DNA of 64,000 nt from Theodoxus fluviatilis (GCA_034096865.1 JAWQFJ010001209.1:1-64000), one strand, 5' to 3'; numbered from the stretch's first letter, positions 22,426 to 35,200 are shown. A program made the numbers and translations. Notes: generated by a model not told the origin, from the sequence alone.

Positions 22426-23886
22426 TGTCTTGCACCTTTTCTCTTTATATTATCTGTCATGTCATGCATGTGCTTCATGTTTACCTTTATCTGAGTGAAA
22501 AAAGGCATGGTGAAAATTACTTTGTGATCATGTAAAAAAAAATTTTTTTTTTGCGATTTCATGTCATGTACCATATTTGCTGTATCTCATGAACAAATTG
22601 ATTTAGGACTTTGCATTTTGTTTCAGCAGATAGCTAAATGAGTAAATTATCCATTAAGAGTCTGTTTTGAGCTTATTTGGGAGGTTTTCTTTCTAAAAAT
22701 CATAATTTTGAACTGAAAATCAAGGTGAATGTGTCCGTTTTTGCACTATTTTCTAATTTTAAAAAATCATTCCTAAATTTTGACTTGTAGTGTGTTGTAT
22801 TTGATTGTATGAGCTTGTAGCAATGGATGTCAGCTTTAAGACAATGCTTATTTTGTGTCTCTGTGATTGTTTCAAGTGGAGTTAATAAATTTTATGTAAA
22901 CGTACCCGACTTCTTCAGTTTTTCTGAAAAAGGCTCAGGTTTTCAGGACCCTTTTGTGTATACTGTTGCACAAGGTGAATCAAACATTTTTGCTTTAAAA
23001 AAAACGAAGAGTTTCCTCATGTGCAAGCATTGCAGTGACATTTTTTATTTCCCACAATGGGTTCATTATTTAGGGCCAGTTCTATTTCCCAGCATTTCTC
23101 TCAAAATGTTTGCCCACCAGCCAATCGGGAACACTCCTTGCCTTCATTGTATCTCTTACTCCCCACACAAGGCAAGAACGTCTGCCTTTTTGTCCCCTTC
23201 AGTTTGCTTGCAAGTGCTCATGCTTAGAAACACAGGCACACATGCGTAGAAACCATAACCAAATAAAAGTGTTGATATCTGAGAGCTGTTTGTAAGATAC
23301 ATCAGTAGTTGATCTAAATCTCTACATTATTCAGATTGAGACACACAAGTTGAAGTTTGGGCCACTGGCGTACATGATGCTCTATTGTTCATCATGTATC
23401 CGAGTGGTTCAAGGTGTGAACAATCAAAACATTTGTGCACACAGAGCTGCAGCCTCTTCTGCAGCCATTTGTACACCCATTTCACCTGTCTTCAGCTGTT
23501 CCTCCTCTCCTGCAAGATGATCACAGTGGCAGCAGTGACATCATTATTGTACAGAAGACATCAACAATGACGGGAGTAACCATATATATGGTGATGGGTG
23601 GAGTCAATTGATTTCTCTCACTTTAGTTTCACTGTGTGTGTGTGAACACCTAAGGTGAGAGAAAAAAACTCTGTAACAGGGAAAGAAAAACAGTGCATTT
23701 CTGTTTCACAGTGAAGGATGGCTTTTAAGCAGTCAAGGAGTCAAGTACCAGGCCATGATCTGTAGTGAGCACAGATAGTCTGTTCGCCAAGGAACTCCAC
23801 GCTGTTTGTTCAAGGCTCCAGTAACTGTGAATAAATTAGTCTCTCAAGACAGCACAAATCACATTTTGTTGTGTTTTTCACTCTAT

Positions 23887-23892
23887 TTTATT
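23887..23892 (-). terminator. Candidate poly(A) signal of the ASB17-like gene
   Basis: AATAAA on the minus strand, about 2.5 kb downstream of the stop. Other TTTATT occurrences exist nearer the gene, so this assignment is tentative. Confidence 0.25.
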
Positions 23893-25810
23893 TGTCAAAC
23901 AAAACATTAAACTCTTTTGTATAAGTCAATGCAATATGATAAATATAAATATAATGAGAATAATTTAGGCAAGTATCATCAGAGTTCTTATGTTGTGATA
24001 TCAGTTAAGCATGTCCAGTAATCTCATTGAAATAAAACATACTCATATTTTTATTAGCCAGCATCACATTTCTATAAAGCATGTACCACCGTATTTATAT
24101 TAACTTATATTTTATGTGTCTCCTACCAAGACGTTCATACATGTTTATATTTTATCACAGTAAAAGACTTGTCATCTCAATTAATTGAGGGAAATACTCT
24201 CTTAAATAATAATTAATTTAATTGCAGCATTAATTAAATAAAAACCAGCAGGGAGTTTAGGTCTAAGGCTTCAATTCTATGGCAGTGAAGTTGAAGGATG
24301 TATAGTTTCCTGTGATATAACATGAAGCCCTTGGCCTAAAAATGTGTTAAACATTGGCTCGAATAAACTGGTGGCACAGCAATATCAAACTGCTGTTTCA
24401 CCAAACCAGTTCTGTTGTATTAATGGCACCAGAACAATGAATAAATATGCAATAAATTAATTTCATCACATGTCTGAATCATTCTCTTCAATTCATTTGT
24501 AATTTGAAAGCATAAATAAGAACTGTATATTCCATGCTCTAATAACTCTTCGTGTCATTACTGACTCTTGGAATTTACAGCAAATAAACAGATCAACATT
24601 AGTTGTAAACAAATGCATTGCACGAGCTCAACATAAAGAGTAAAGAAAGAGTTCATGGTGATAGGGTGGAGTTGAAAATAAAGGAAGGAGAAAAGAACAA
24701 GAAAACAGGATGCTTGAATGTGAGGAAGAAGTGAGGATAAAGGTAAATTCTCATAAAGAAATATAAGGAAACAAATTATTAAAATAGTGCTTTAGTAAAT
24801 GTCTTGCTCCTGGTTATGTGTTTTGAATCACAAACATCTCTTGCATTCTCTTCTACATGAGAATGGTTTGTGTACTGAAGTTTCAAGCCAAGGGTTTGAA
24901 TCTGAGATGGCCATGAAAGCTCCATCACCCCATAATGGATTTCCAACTTCAGGGGAAAGTGTCCCCCATCACCTACCACATGCCTTAGCCTCTTTTTGTA
25001 TAGCAACATGCAAAACAAAGCCACAGATTTCAATACACAGCAATGAACATATCCACGCTTTGAATGGGAAGTGTGTGTCCACACTTTAAATGGGAAGTGT
25101 GTGTGATTGCTAGAACAGCAAAACTTGTCTCAAGTTTCTGGACCCCTTCAACAAAATTGACAAAGGCTGTGCATATGTGGGTGGGAGAGAGGGATGAATG
25201 TGTCATCCTATTGAGTGGGCCATACTTGGGATAATCAGGGCACTGCAACATTAACAGTGTGGTTCGGGGTGAAACTGTTTCTCTTAGACACCGCAAGTCT
25301 ATGTCATTGCTTTAGTCATGGGTAAATTGGTAAAGAGGGTCCATGGTAATTATTTTTTACAATTCTGTTGTGAAATAGCATTAAACTAAAAATGTTTTAA
25401 AGGAGCAAATCTATTAGGCATTACCAGCTACTTCACAGCTTGGAGAGTGCAAAAACCAAATTTTAATATGTACATTACAATGAAATACTTTAATTATTTA
25501 GATGCAGCTATAACTCTCAAAGGTTGATTAATTGATTTATTGATTAATTGGTACTTTATGGCCAATCAACCTTTAAAGGCTACTTAAGGTCAAGCCTGGG
25601 TATTTCTAAGTTTGAAGTTATCAAAACCAAGTAAGACAAGCCTCAAATTCTCAGAGGAATTTGATATTAAAGACGATGCTTTCATTTGCACAAGCCCTTT
25701 CTAACAACATTGCAATTGAAAGAGAAATACAGTGTTGCTACATAATATACCCCATCTGCTGAAATCCTGGTTGTAAAGTTTTCATGACAGGAATTTCATA
25801 TGAATATATT

Positions 25811-25921
<111 letters not shown>

Positions 25922-26425
25922 AGCACATTCCCTCCTCTGAAGGAAATGTCAAATTTCATTGGCAAAACTAAGTGAAATATCTACAAATTACCTATCATAA
26001 TCAAATGCATAATCACATTAATCATTCAAACATGATTACTGTACAAGTGCAGCAGTCAGTTGTACAGTGGCACAGATGAAGCTAAAGCTAATGAATATGG
26101 GCATAAATTCATGTGATACTGAGAAATACTGCTTCTTGAATGCAAAATGATCTTAGAAGCACTTAACAGTTTTTTCGTCTTGCAGTCATGTCTAAGTTGG
26201 TCTTCTTGTCAATAGCATCAGCCTAGCTGCCATTTTGCAAATATTGGCATGTCTTGAATTCCTGTCATATGATGACAAACAACCTGAGACAGAAAAGGAC
26301 CAAATGATAAATCTGCACACGCAGCCTCATATGCAATTTCCAATATAGGGAATGAGCTTGTGCTTTCCCCTTCACTTCCAACACAACAAGATTCCTCAGT
26401 GTTTTGTGTTTTAATCCACAATGGT

Positions 26426-27517
26426 TCACTGGCACAGGTCCAGGTACTGCTTGAGGGTGGCGGGAATGGGCAAGACTGCAATGGCCTCAGGCAGGCTGTC
26501 CTTCTCTGACCAGAGGATGCTGCTTCTGATGACACACCTGGCCAGGTGTTTGAGCTGCACAGGCGTCTTGAACCGTTGCAAGTCTAATGTGTGTGCCAGC
26601 TTGGAGTGCACCGTGTAGTGGTTCCTCTCGCCTTCCTCGTGCCAATACTTGGACGTCTCCGCGATGTGGATGTGCGGAATGGCTCGAAGGCAATACTCGA
26701 GACACGTAAGTGCTGTCTGCTCCTCGAGGGCGAGATCCTGAATGCAGTGCGAGTCCTGACGCACTTTCCTCAGTCCCTTCACGGCCGAGATGCTGTTGAG
26801 CACGTCGATGATATGGTTGATTGGGTCCTTCTTGGGGTACTCACCTTTTTTCATCTTGGCTACGGGGTCGGCGCCGTGCCTGAGGAAAAGCATGATGAGG
26901 TTGGGGTCACGGAGCACCGCTGACGCCATCAGGGGAGTGATCGAGTTGTTGACATCAACGGGTCGACTGAGGACACAGCGGATGGAGTAGCGCAACCCGA
27001 AAAGTCTCTCTCGCGGGTCCTCTGGCAACGGTACAATGTTCTTCACGTAGTAGCTGAGGGCTCGTGTCACCTCCTCGTTGAACTCCACCCCCTTACCGTT
27101 TTTGTCCAGGTAGAGGGAGAGACAGTCTCCCGTCAGATACATCCATCGCTCGCTGTCTACCACCGGACTCGTCACGTGGAATGAGAAGGCGCTAAAAATA
27201 GCATTTAGGTTTCCGACACACAAATAAATTTCTCGGATGAGCCGGCTCACGATCTTCCTGGATCGAAGCTGCAGCTCAAAGCACTGTCTCAACGCAAGAT
27301 AAAGACATCGGTGGAGACCATCGTGACAGCATTTTCCATCTTCGGATTCTTTCGATGTTTCCTGGTGGAAGGCGATCAGCCCGTTGACAAAGGCACTGAG
27401 GGCAAGTTTAGACTTGGGTACATCGGACTCGCTCTCACTCTCAGCGTATCTGGATCGCTTCCAAGATAGAAATCCTCTGCAGATGTTGGGGCGAGAATTT
27501 CTTTTCGAAGAATACAT
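26426..27517 (-). CDS. ASB17: ASB17-like ankyrin repeat and SOCS box protein, single exon
   Basis: An intact 363-codon ORF starting at ATG 27517 (the upstream TTG at 27532 is not a likely start). ASB proteins are substrate receptors of Cullin5-ElonginB/C ubiquitin ligases. The C-terminal ~45 residues fit a SOCS box: PVQLKHLARCVIRSSI then LPEAIAVLPIPATLKQYLDL, matching the end of vertebrate ASB17 (LLHLCRLTIRNQL, LLIPARLQNYLNL). The middle carries one clear ankyrin repeat, ITPLMASAVLRDPNLIMLFL plus RHGADP, followed by DPINHIIDVL, equivalent to ITPLFYVAQ and NPINIVLTIVL of ASB17. The N-terminal half is poorly conserved but has the helical character of the family. No intron is needed. Substrate unknown. 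Orthology to ASB17 rather than another divergent ASB is my judgement. Confidence 0.82.
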   Translation of the reverse strand: MYSSKRNSRPNICRGFLSWKRSRYAESESESDVPKSKLALSAFVNGLIAFHQETSKESEDGKCCHDGLHRCLYLALRQCFELQLRSRKIVSRLIREIYLCVGNLNAIFSAFSFHVTSPVVDSERWMYLTGDCLSLYLDKNGKGVEFNEEVTRALSYYVKNIVPLPEDPRERLFGLRYSIRCVLSRPVDVNNSITPLMASAVLRDPNLIMLFLRHGADPVAKMKKGEYPKKDPINHIIDVLNSISAVKGLRKVRQDSHCIQDLALEEQTALTCLEYCLRAIPHIHIAETSKYWHEEGERNHYTVHSKLAHTLDLQRFKTPVQLKHLARCVIRSSILWSEKDSLPEAIAVLPIPATLKQYLDLCQ

Positions 27518-28843
27518 CTTTGTCGAGACCAAGTGTACGGAAAGAAAGAGGGTGGGTCATTCACAATCAGTCAATTCGGTGCTGGTCGTAGTCGTTGCCA
27601 AATATGGTATAGATCACTCGATCAACACATCTGAACACTTCTCAGGTGGACCTAGCTGGCCGATTCCGAAATTCAAGCAAATTCCAGTGGTGTTCATCTA
27701 TGTACTCTCGATACCGACGAGGCACGAAATATTAGCGTCATGCAACGAGCATACGATAGATTTTACGCTCATTACGTCCGCAGCCTACGTCACAACAATC
27801 GAGGAAGCAATCCCAGGCCAACTGACGAGTTGCTTCCCTTGGTGCGTCTGTATGGACATGCAGTGGTCTAGATATACATGTATACTGACAAGTATGATCA
27901 GGTTTCGATATATGCATCTCAATCCGTGCAGACCTCCACTAGCGTATCCAGCAGTGACGCACTTTAGTGTTCGCTTGATCACGCGAGATCATTTTTTCTC
28001 CAGGCATCAGTGGACATTCTTTCATATTAAATATGAATTAAATATTGATTAAAAGAATGGGGTCAATGCCCATTGTAACTTTGCAGATCTATCCTAGCAG
28101 TGTATTGCAAGGGTTGGAGAAATTAGATGGGAGATGTTGGAGCTGGAGGTAACGCCTACTAGTTGTACAGATGATCCATTAGAAAAATAACATCAATTTT
28201 GGTGCCTCGTTTGATCATCAAGCTATCATGACAGACATATTTCCCTGCATGTGCATTGTTAGGATATAATCCCTTTGCAGTATCGGCTGCTGAGATGGCA
28301 AAGAGAAACTGTCAATTATTTTAACCCAAGGCATCCAATTGACAACAATGATGAAAGACAGTTTTGGCCAGTGTGTGATAACATTGAGCTTTGGCATTGT
28401 ATGAACTATCAGACGATTATCTAGTGCAGACTTCCAATATATATTACCCAAAAATGTTGTTTGGGAATGAGAGGCAACAGTAATTACCCTTAACCCAACC
28501 TTTCCTGCACTCTAGCCTGTTTCCCCATTTCTTCTCTGCAGGAAAGCACTTTCCAGCAGTCACTTGCTGCACAGGCAGCAGTCAGGTGATGCAGGTGGGA
28601 AGCCACCTGGCTCCTAAATGCCCCCAGTTTCATTAACTTGCACTGCTTCTCCCAATTCAACAAACAGGCTGCCTGCAAGGAATATGAAGGCAGACACCAG
28701 GCATCCCTTGATGTGGAAATGGGCTGGCACTGGACAGGAATGCCGTCTGAAAAGTGGGTATGGTCCAAGGAACATGGGCATGTCAAATCTGTCATCACAT
28801 ATGTTGCCCAGTGCCATCAGAACTTACACCAGATGGCCATGTA
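27518..28843. other. Upstream flank of the ASB17-like gene; no gene recognised
   Basis: It contains the 5' flank of the ASB17-like gene. A short open frame at 28638-28844 (+) has non-repetitive composition (GMPSEKWVWSKEHGHVKSVI) but no recognised domain. A transposon remnant or chance ORF is possible. Confidence 0.3.
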
Positions 28844-29282
28844 AACATGTGCCCCACATAATAATTAAGTTTGAAACAGTTAATATGTATACAATCCAAC
28901 TTTGAAGAGCTCCTGTGACCTTGACCTTGAAGCAAGGTCAACCAAACTGGTATCAAAAGATAGGGCTTGCTTTGACCTATATACCACTTGTAGCTAAGGT
29001 CGCCATTCTCAATAATGTGGGAGAAAATTGGGAAAATGTGAAAAATGACTGTTTTTGAGACCACATTTATGGCTCCTGTGACCTTGACCTTGAAGCAAGG
29101 TCAAGTCACTATGTATGTTTTTTGAGGCCTTGTCATCATACACCATCATGCCACATTTGGTGTTGATAGACTTAATAGTCTCCGAGAAAAATCCAACGTT
29201 TAAGTTTTTTACGCCCGGACGGACGGACGGACGACACAGCTGAGTACATAGACTCCCTTTTGCTTCGCATGTGAGTCAAAAA
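28844..29282. mobile_element. R1 family repeat, copy a (5'-truncated)
   Basis: It matches the right half of full copies, from AACATGTGCCCCACATAAT to the tail CTTCGCATGTGAGTCAAAAA, with an internal deletion near 28875. It carries several TGACCTTGACC motifs and the ACGGACGG tail microrepeat. Confidence 0.9.
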
Positions 29283-29610
29283 CCGCTGGCGCTGAACCTC
29301 CAGGTTTTGGCATTAAAAAAACACAATAAATCATACAAAAATGTGTCTTTTAGCTTGGGGCCAACACATCACACAACACATGGAGACAGTCACAGACCTA
29401 CACACCACACAACACATGGAGACAGTCACAGACCTTCACACCACACAGCACATGTAGACAGTTACAGACCTACACACCACAACACATGGAGACAGTCACA
29501 GAGCTACACACCACAACACATGGAGACAGTCACAGACCTACACACCACATGGAGAGAGACAGACACAGACCTACACACCACACAACACATGTAGACATAA
29601 ACTAAACACC

Positions 29611-29865
29611 ATGGATTTCTGGGAAGATCCCACAGACATCACAACTTTCATTCTTGTTGGCACGTAAAGACGTTTAACCAACAGGTGCATCAGTCGATGT
29701 TCACCTACGCATTCATGCACACATTCATACCAGACAAAGTGACAAGACAGGGTCGCAGCAATTTTCCTCGATCAACATAACTTTTCTCCCATCTCTCCCG
29801 CCCCTGGGATTGAACCACGGCACAGCGCCTCGCTGCAAAGCCCAACGCCTTAGCATGCTGGACCA
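29611..29865 (-). mobile_element. tRNA-derived SINE (copy 2)
   Basis: The reverse complement reads from GGTCCAGCATGCTAAGGCG through GCCGTGGTTCAATCCCAGG (B box) to GTGATGTCTGTGGGATCTTC, matching copy 1 over its length. ACATGTAGACA occurs on both sides of the SINE block (29587-29597, 29975-29985), a possible target duplication, although this is also minisatellite text. Confidence 0.85.
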
Positions 29866-29879
29866 TGTAGGGAGGTGTA

Positions 29880-29974
29880 GATGGTCCAGCATGCTAAGGC
29901 GTTGGGCTTTGCAGCGAGGCGCTGTGCCGTGGTTCAATCCCAGGGGCGGGAGAGATGGGAGAAAAGTTATGTTG
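29880..29974 (+). mobile_element. SINE head, inverted partner of copy 2
   Basis: About 95 bp repeating the tRNA-like head of copy 2 in the opposite orientation, from ATGGTCCAGCATGCTAAGGC to GAGAAAAGTTATGTTGA. With copy 2 it forms a near-perfect palindrome around a ~14-bp spacer. Confidence 0.9.
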
Positions 29975-30559
29975 ACATGTAGACAGTCACAGACCTACAC
30001 ACCACTACACATGGAGACAGTCACAGACCTACACACAACACATGGAGACAGTCACAGACCTACACACCACAACACATGGAGACAGTCACAGACCTACACA
30101 CCACAACACATGGAGACAGTCACAGACCTACACACCACAAAACACATGGAGACAGACAGTCACAGACCTACACACCATCTTTGAAGTGCTGCAAGAACAA
30201 AACAAAACAAACAAAATGTTTTCCCCCCTTACTCTGATTATTCCTTGTTTCGGAGATGACTGTGATTTTGACTTTTTAGTAGGCCTACACGAACACACAA
30301 GCTCAATACAGCCGGCAACAAGCTAGTTCACAAATGGAATGAATTTTAAGCCAACACAGCGTAGTATCGCTCTTTTGCGTCTGCTGGTAGACATTCATCA
30401 TACTAAGAAGCCAAATGTTGTTTTGTGAACGTAGGAAAAGAGTGACTCGATTAGGCTCTTACATCTATTGACTATCTAGGGAGGTGCTTCCGAGTGTAGA
30501 GTGTACAAAATTCATTATCCTCAAAACTCTACTCGCAAATGACGTCACGTTGTTGATGA

Positions 30560-30830
30560 CGTCACACATTTCGCAATTTGGCCATTCCATGAATGGAGTA
30601 TTTGGGGAGGCGATGTCAAGTGTACGACCTTAAAAACCACTTTCTCTTCAAGCCTCGATTCTGAAAATTTGATACATTCAATCAGACCTAACTTCCAGTT
30701 AGTGTGCAAAATGTCAAGGAAATCCGTCCAGTAGTTTTTGAGAAATCAGCCGTTGAGTCGGGACAGACAGACAGACAGACAGATAAAGTCTGTAGGACCT
30801 CCAGTAAACCTGGAGGGATAATCTTAACAT
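30560..30830. repeat. Probable interspersed repeat tail with (GACA)n and a terminal hairpin
   Basis: AAATCCGTCCAGTAGTTTTTGAG and a (CAGA)n run at about 30764-30785 are followed by ACCTCCAGTAAACCTGGAGG, a perfect short hairpin. The layout resembles the 3' end of an unclassified interspersed element. Only one copy is in this window. Confidence 0.4.
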
Positions 30831-31074
30831 TTTCATGGAGACTCACCTCATACTAAGCATCACTTTTGCAGGTTCAATGCAAACACATACTTCTTTAACG
30901 TTTTGTTTTTGATGCAAGTCCAAAGCAAGAACCATTTTCCCGTAAGTTAAACTCTTTCCGTTTGTATTTCTAGTTTCTGTATTAAGCCATTTTTTTAGTA
31001 CTGCCCACCAGAATATTGCAAATTAGTTTAACAAAAGCCACACATCAGATCATTAGGAATGCATAAAAAATGAA

Positions 31075-31080
31075 TTTATT
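31075..31080 (-). terminator. Candidate poly(A) signal of NAA15
   Basis: AATAAA on the minus strand (plus TTTATT) downstream of the NAA15 stop at 35959. This would imply a ~4.9-kb 3' UTR containing the palindromic MITE. Confidence 0.25.
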
Positions 31081-31937
31081 CACATATATAGCACACACTG
31101 GGGCTCAAATGTCCACAAGTTCAACACCACCCTCCTTGCAAATCCAAAACAGCTAATGTGGCAAAAATATGGAGTTCAATGGTTGTCTTGGTTGGCAGAA
31201 GTCATGTATCCAGCCAACCTTCCTGTATCCTGCCGCAAATAAATACAGTGTGAAAGAGGTTGTATTCAAAGTGACAACAGGAGAATCTGTGTGAATAACA
31301 AGTACAGCGCCAGTCGTATAAGTTAGCATGATACAGGGAATCGAGATCAGGTCACATGACTTTCTTGCAGGTTACAGAATCACAGGTGCACAGTAAACAA
31401 GTTGAAACCTTCCTCTCTCAAGCCATGGACCTGCCAACATACCAGTGGTGAGCAACACATCAGGGAAGAAATGTGAAGGTTAGGAGAAAAAAGGAAAAAC
31501 TTGGTGAAAAGGAGCAAGAATGATTTCAGCCCCTCAACTTCCTGCAAAGATTCTGCAAGTACGTACTTAGGAATCACCGAAAGTTAGATTTGCAGACCGA
31601 GTGGTGGGCACACATCAGAGGGGAGTCACAGCTCTCTCCTTCCACGCAGCTAATAATTTGGAGATGGAAGGAACAACACCTGAGGAAACGAAAACACATC
31701 AAACTCTACCCAAACCCACCGCGGTCCCATCTACTCCACATTCAGTACAGAGCAAACCCAAGTTGATGGAGCTGGTTAATTCTAGCAGCACCACGTCTCC
31801 AGTTAAGGCTGACAAGACAAGCTCTGCTGCCTTGCAACTGCATGCAGGTTTGCTCTGTTGCACGCCAGCTCCTGAGGCAGGCCCGCACCTGCCTCCCCAT
31901 GGCATGGCAAGAAGCCTTTCCTCTGTACTGCTCTGTC

Positions 31938-32218
31938 CCGGTGTGGCATCGCCGATGGTAACTCATCGCGCTTGGTTCTGCGCATGCGTCAAAGCCGAAA
32001 GTGAGGCGTGTATCGCGCCTTGTTCAAAGGTGATGTGCCGCGAGACTTTAGATTTTGTGTTTTTCGGTCAATGTGTTCATTTATTGACCGAAAAACACAA
32101 AATCTAAAGTCTCGCGGCACATCACCTTTGAACAAGGCGCGATACACGCCTCACTTTCGGCTTTGACGCATGCGCAGAACCAAGCGCGATAAAGTTACCA
32201 TCGGCGATGTCACACCGG
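31938..32218. mobile_element. Palindromic fold-back MITE
   Basis: A 281-bp near-perfect palindrome with CCGGTGTG/CACACCGG ends. The arms are about 134 bp and the loop about 12 bp (near 32072-32083). The arms differ at only a few positions, so the insertion is recent or kept identical. It has no coding capacity. No target duplication was obvious. Confidence 0.92.
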
Positions 32219-35200
32219 CCTGCACCTGTACGCTTAGCTAACCTGCCAAGAAGGGATTTCCGCAGCAAAGGAGAGACATATCCTCTCCTACTGTATGGCA
32301 ATGATGAGCCACTAGTATAGGGTGTTAACTAGCTGTAGTAATACTGCCGTCTTTACAACTGCCAAGAGAGGGTGGCCAGCAAACGGGGCAAAAAAACTCT
32401 GAACCAATTAGAGATGACCCAGCATGGGCATCAATTCCTAGGGCATTTCTCATCCAATTCCACTTGTGGCAGAATGAGGAAGAAAAAAAACCTCTCCATG
32501 TCTTCAAGAAATCAATCATTCCAGAGAACACAGAAGGCATGCTAAATGATTCAAAGAATAATGATAACCTATTTTGAAATGAGCTACAATATACTCACAC
32601 TGAAAGATACACATTAAAAAGAATCATTCATTCAAAAGCAATTAGTTTTATGGGATACTATCTACAATTTTCTGATGATGAACAATTCCCAAGATCCAAT
32701 TACAAAGGTGCAAATTAAAGCAATAAATAAGCCCCTTTTTTGCTATATAGAAGAAATATGTGAGGCCTTAGAGCCATAGATTCAATTGGAACTTCAAATT
32801 ACACACGAAAAGATGCCAAAGCATGTTTTCTCCTGGACAGCGGGGAGAAAGGGAAGCACAGCAGAAGCCAAATGAGTGAAAATTTTTTAAGGGTCGTCTC
32901 TCCTAAAACCTGATCAAAACTTTTGATTGCTTACAAAGAGCCTTGGGCGAGGGGATATCACAAAGCTGCATATGGATGCAGTATTCACAAAAGAATGAAA
33001 AACAGACACCCACAGAAACATGAAGCAATTGCAAAATAAGTCAGTAGAGAGCATGGAAAAAAATTTATCAACAGAATGCTCATGCTTTACAGTCAATACA
33101 TAGTATCCATTTCACTTCCAACCCGTATCATTCAAATCTGTTCATTCATATTATTCTTCATGCAGACACATACAATAACACCCTTTACAGTTACAGCAAT
33201 CGGTTCACCTCTAGCTGGCAAAGCACTGGAACACAGAGTTTTCAGGCAAAGCGTCACCCAAGGCAGCTGCACCCTCAAGGCTTCCCTGTGTTAACACAAG
33301 CATACTGTCTGGTGGATGGTTGAAGCAGTTCTTGGGCACAAGGCTGGTTCCAGGAGAGGTGTGAAACTGAACTAGTTAACTGTTCTCCCAGCCACAGGAT
33401 TTCTAGTAATACTTATGACTTAAATGTCTTCCCATTTAAATGTGCATTAGCAAGGATAATCCAATTCTTCATGGAATTTACCTTCAAAAGCTGAATCTAA
33501 ATAGAACCTTGAATTATACTGAATTATTTTTTTGAATCCAGCTCTTCATCCTTCAGAGTAATGAGATCTCAATTCCCTTCTCATCCTTTAAGTCAGCTGC
33601 TATGAATTCATCATCAACTTTGGTCTGGTTAGCTCACCTCTGCACTGCAACCAACTACTGAGAGCACTGCATGTTAGATCTTCAGCCTATCCAACTGCAG
33701 CTCCAGTGACCTGTCTCTTTGATCTATCACAGAACGCAAACAGGAAGGGGCAGATGATATCGCATGAACCAGAGCACCTGCCTATGCAAGAGAACAAAGT
33801 TGCAAGACCAGTGTGTGATCTTTAGGGACAAGAACATTCAGAGCAGCAGAAATTGCTACACTGTGGTTATTGCGACAGTTGCAACTGAGTGTTTCTGACA
33901 CAACTGGCATGTAAACTGTCAGAGTAGAAGGAAGCAGGAGGGAATGGGGCTACAGATGATGAACCAGGGGAGTGGGGCCACAGATAATGAACTAAAAAAA
34001 TCTACCAACAGGTGAATTTATGCTCTAAATGAGCATCTCTATGGCAAACAGCAAATGTTCACTCTATACAAAATCTCCAAATCAGTTGGGTGAATATGCC
34101 TTTCATAAGAACAAAATTCCAAAGTGAGAAAAGATATATATGCTCACACTCAAGGAAGCTCACATGCTGAAGGCATGAACATGACTGGGAACTGCACACA
34201 ATCTTCCAATAAGAAAAAGCAGTTTCAAGCAAACGTTACTTTGCAAAACAACATTGCAATTTTATTCCAACATCAAGACGACAGGACAAAATTGCTTGGT
34301 TAAAAATCTGCTTTCCGCAATTCAATCCTAAAATTGACAGAATATCATTAAAAAAATTGGATAAATAATCTTTTCTCAAAACGAAAGCAGATTGTCTGGA
34401 ACTGCATGATCGATATGTTGTCAGAATGTCATTATCATCAAATGTGTATAGGAAACCAATCTGTAGTCACAATTCTAAATAAGAATCAATAATCAAATTA
34501 CACAGCAGCACATTGCAAGAATTTAATTTCATCTGGAAAAACAAATATCCTTCAAACGAAAGTGATGTGAAGTCACCTATATCCCATGTCAGCGTCTCTT
34601 TTTTGCATCTTGAACTTGCACGAGTTCTTCTGTTCACTTTGACAGATGCTCAGGCATCACCAAATGCCCCGCATCCTCAGGCTACAGGAAACTGGGACAT
34701 CCATTCACATCGTATGTTCAAACTTCACTGTGTTAAACCAACTCCTGACACAGCATTCCATTCCTGAAGCATCCAGCAAATGAGGGACTACAAACCTACA
34801 TCAAAAATATGAAATGAAGCAATATGATGTTAAACGTGAACTGTATGTTTTCATCATACATTTCCTCAGTACATCTTTCATGCGACCTTCCTCATGCACG
34901 GCATTCAGATACCAAGTAGATAACCATAACAATCCCTGTCAAAAGAAGAGCACACACTGGTTACAATCATGCTCTTGATATTAGAAGGACTCACAGACAG
35001 AACTTTAACGGGAAAATACTATACATCTGTTATTCATGCATTTTACACACACGCACACACCAACACACAGGAGCTTCAAACCATCTAGAATGGGTGGGAA
35101 AAAAAAGGGTGGGGTGGGGCCTGTGGGAAAAAATCAAGCAAGGGAGGGGGTGGGAAAAGGAGGAAGAGGAAGGACAAGTTTTCCAGCTCACACCTGACAA

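Larger units (their letters stand above)
21637..22962 (+). mobile_element. piggyBac element PB2, 3' terminus lost, flanked by a 36-bp direct repeat
   Basis: The left end is TTAA (21633-21636) then CCCACTCGCTTCGGATGG, with subterminal ACGCGCACGTTGCATC as in PB3. A + strand ORF remnant follows. The 3' side shows GGCTCAGGTTTTCAGG (compare CCCTCAGGTTTTAGGG near the PB3 right end) but no closing inverted repeat. Instead the 36 bp left of the element (21601-21636) recur at 22963-22998 with one mismatch. Confidence 0.8.
29360..30180. repeat. ~34-36-bp minisatellite, interrupted by the SINE pair
   Basis: Units of ACATGGAGACAGTCACAGAC followed by CTACACACCACAAC recur on both sides of the SINE block (29360-29595 and 29975-30180). 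Confidence 0.93.

Noticed and set aside
27384..28052. 222-aa plus-strand ORF overlapping the ASB17-like start
   Set aside because: Antisense shadow at its left part and composition without recognisable domain. The ASB17-like frame explains the coding signal.
29808..29965. Two tRNA genes head to head (B-box motifs)
   Set aside because: No cloverleaf could be drawn and the same head is attached to a SINE body at 20664-20893. It is SINE-derived.
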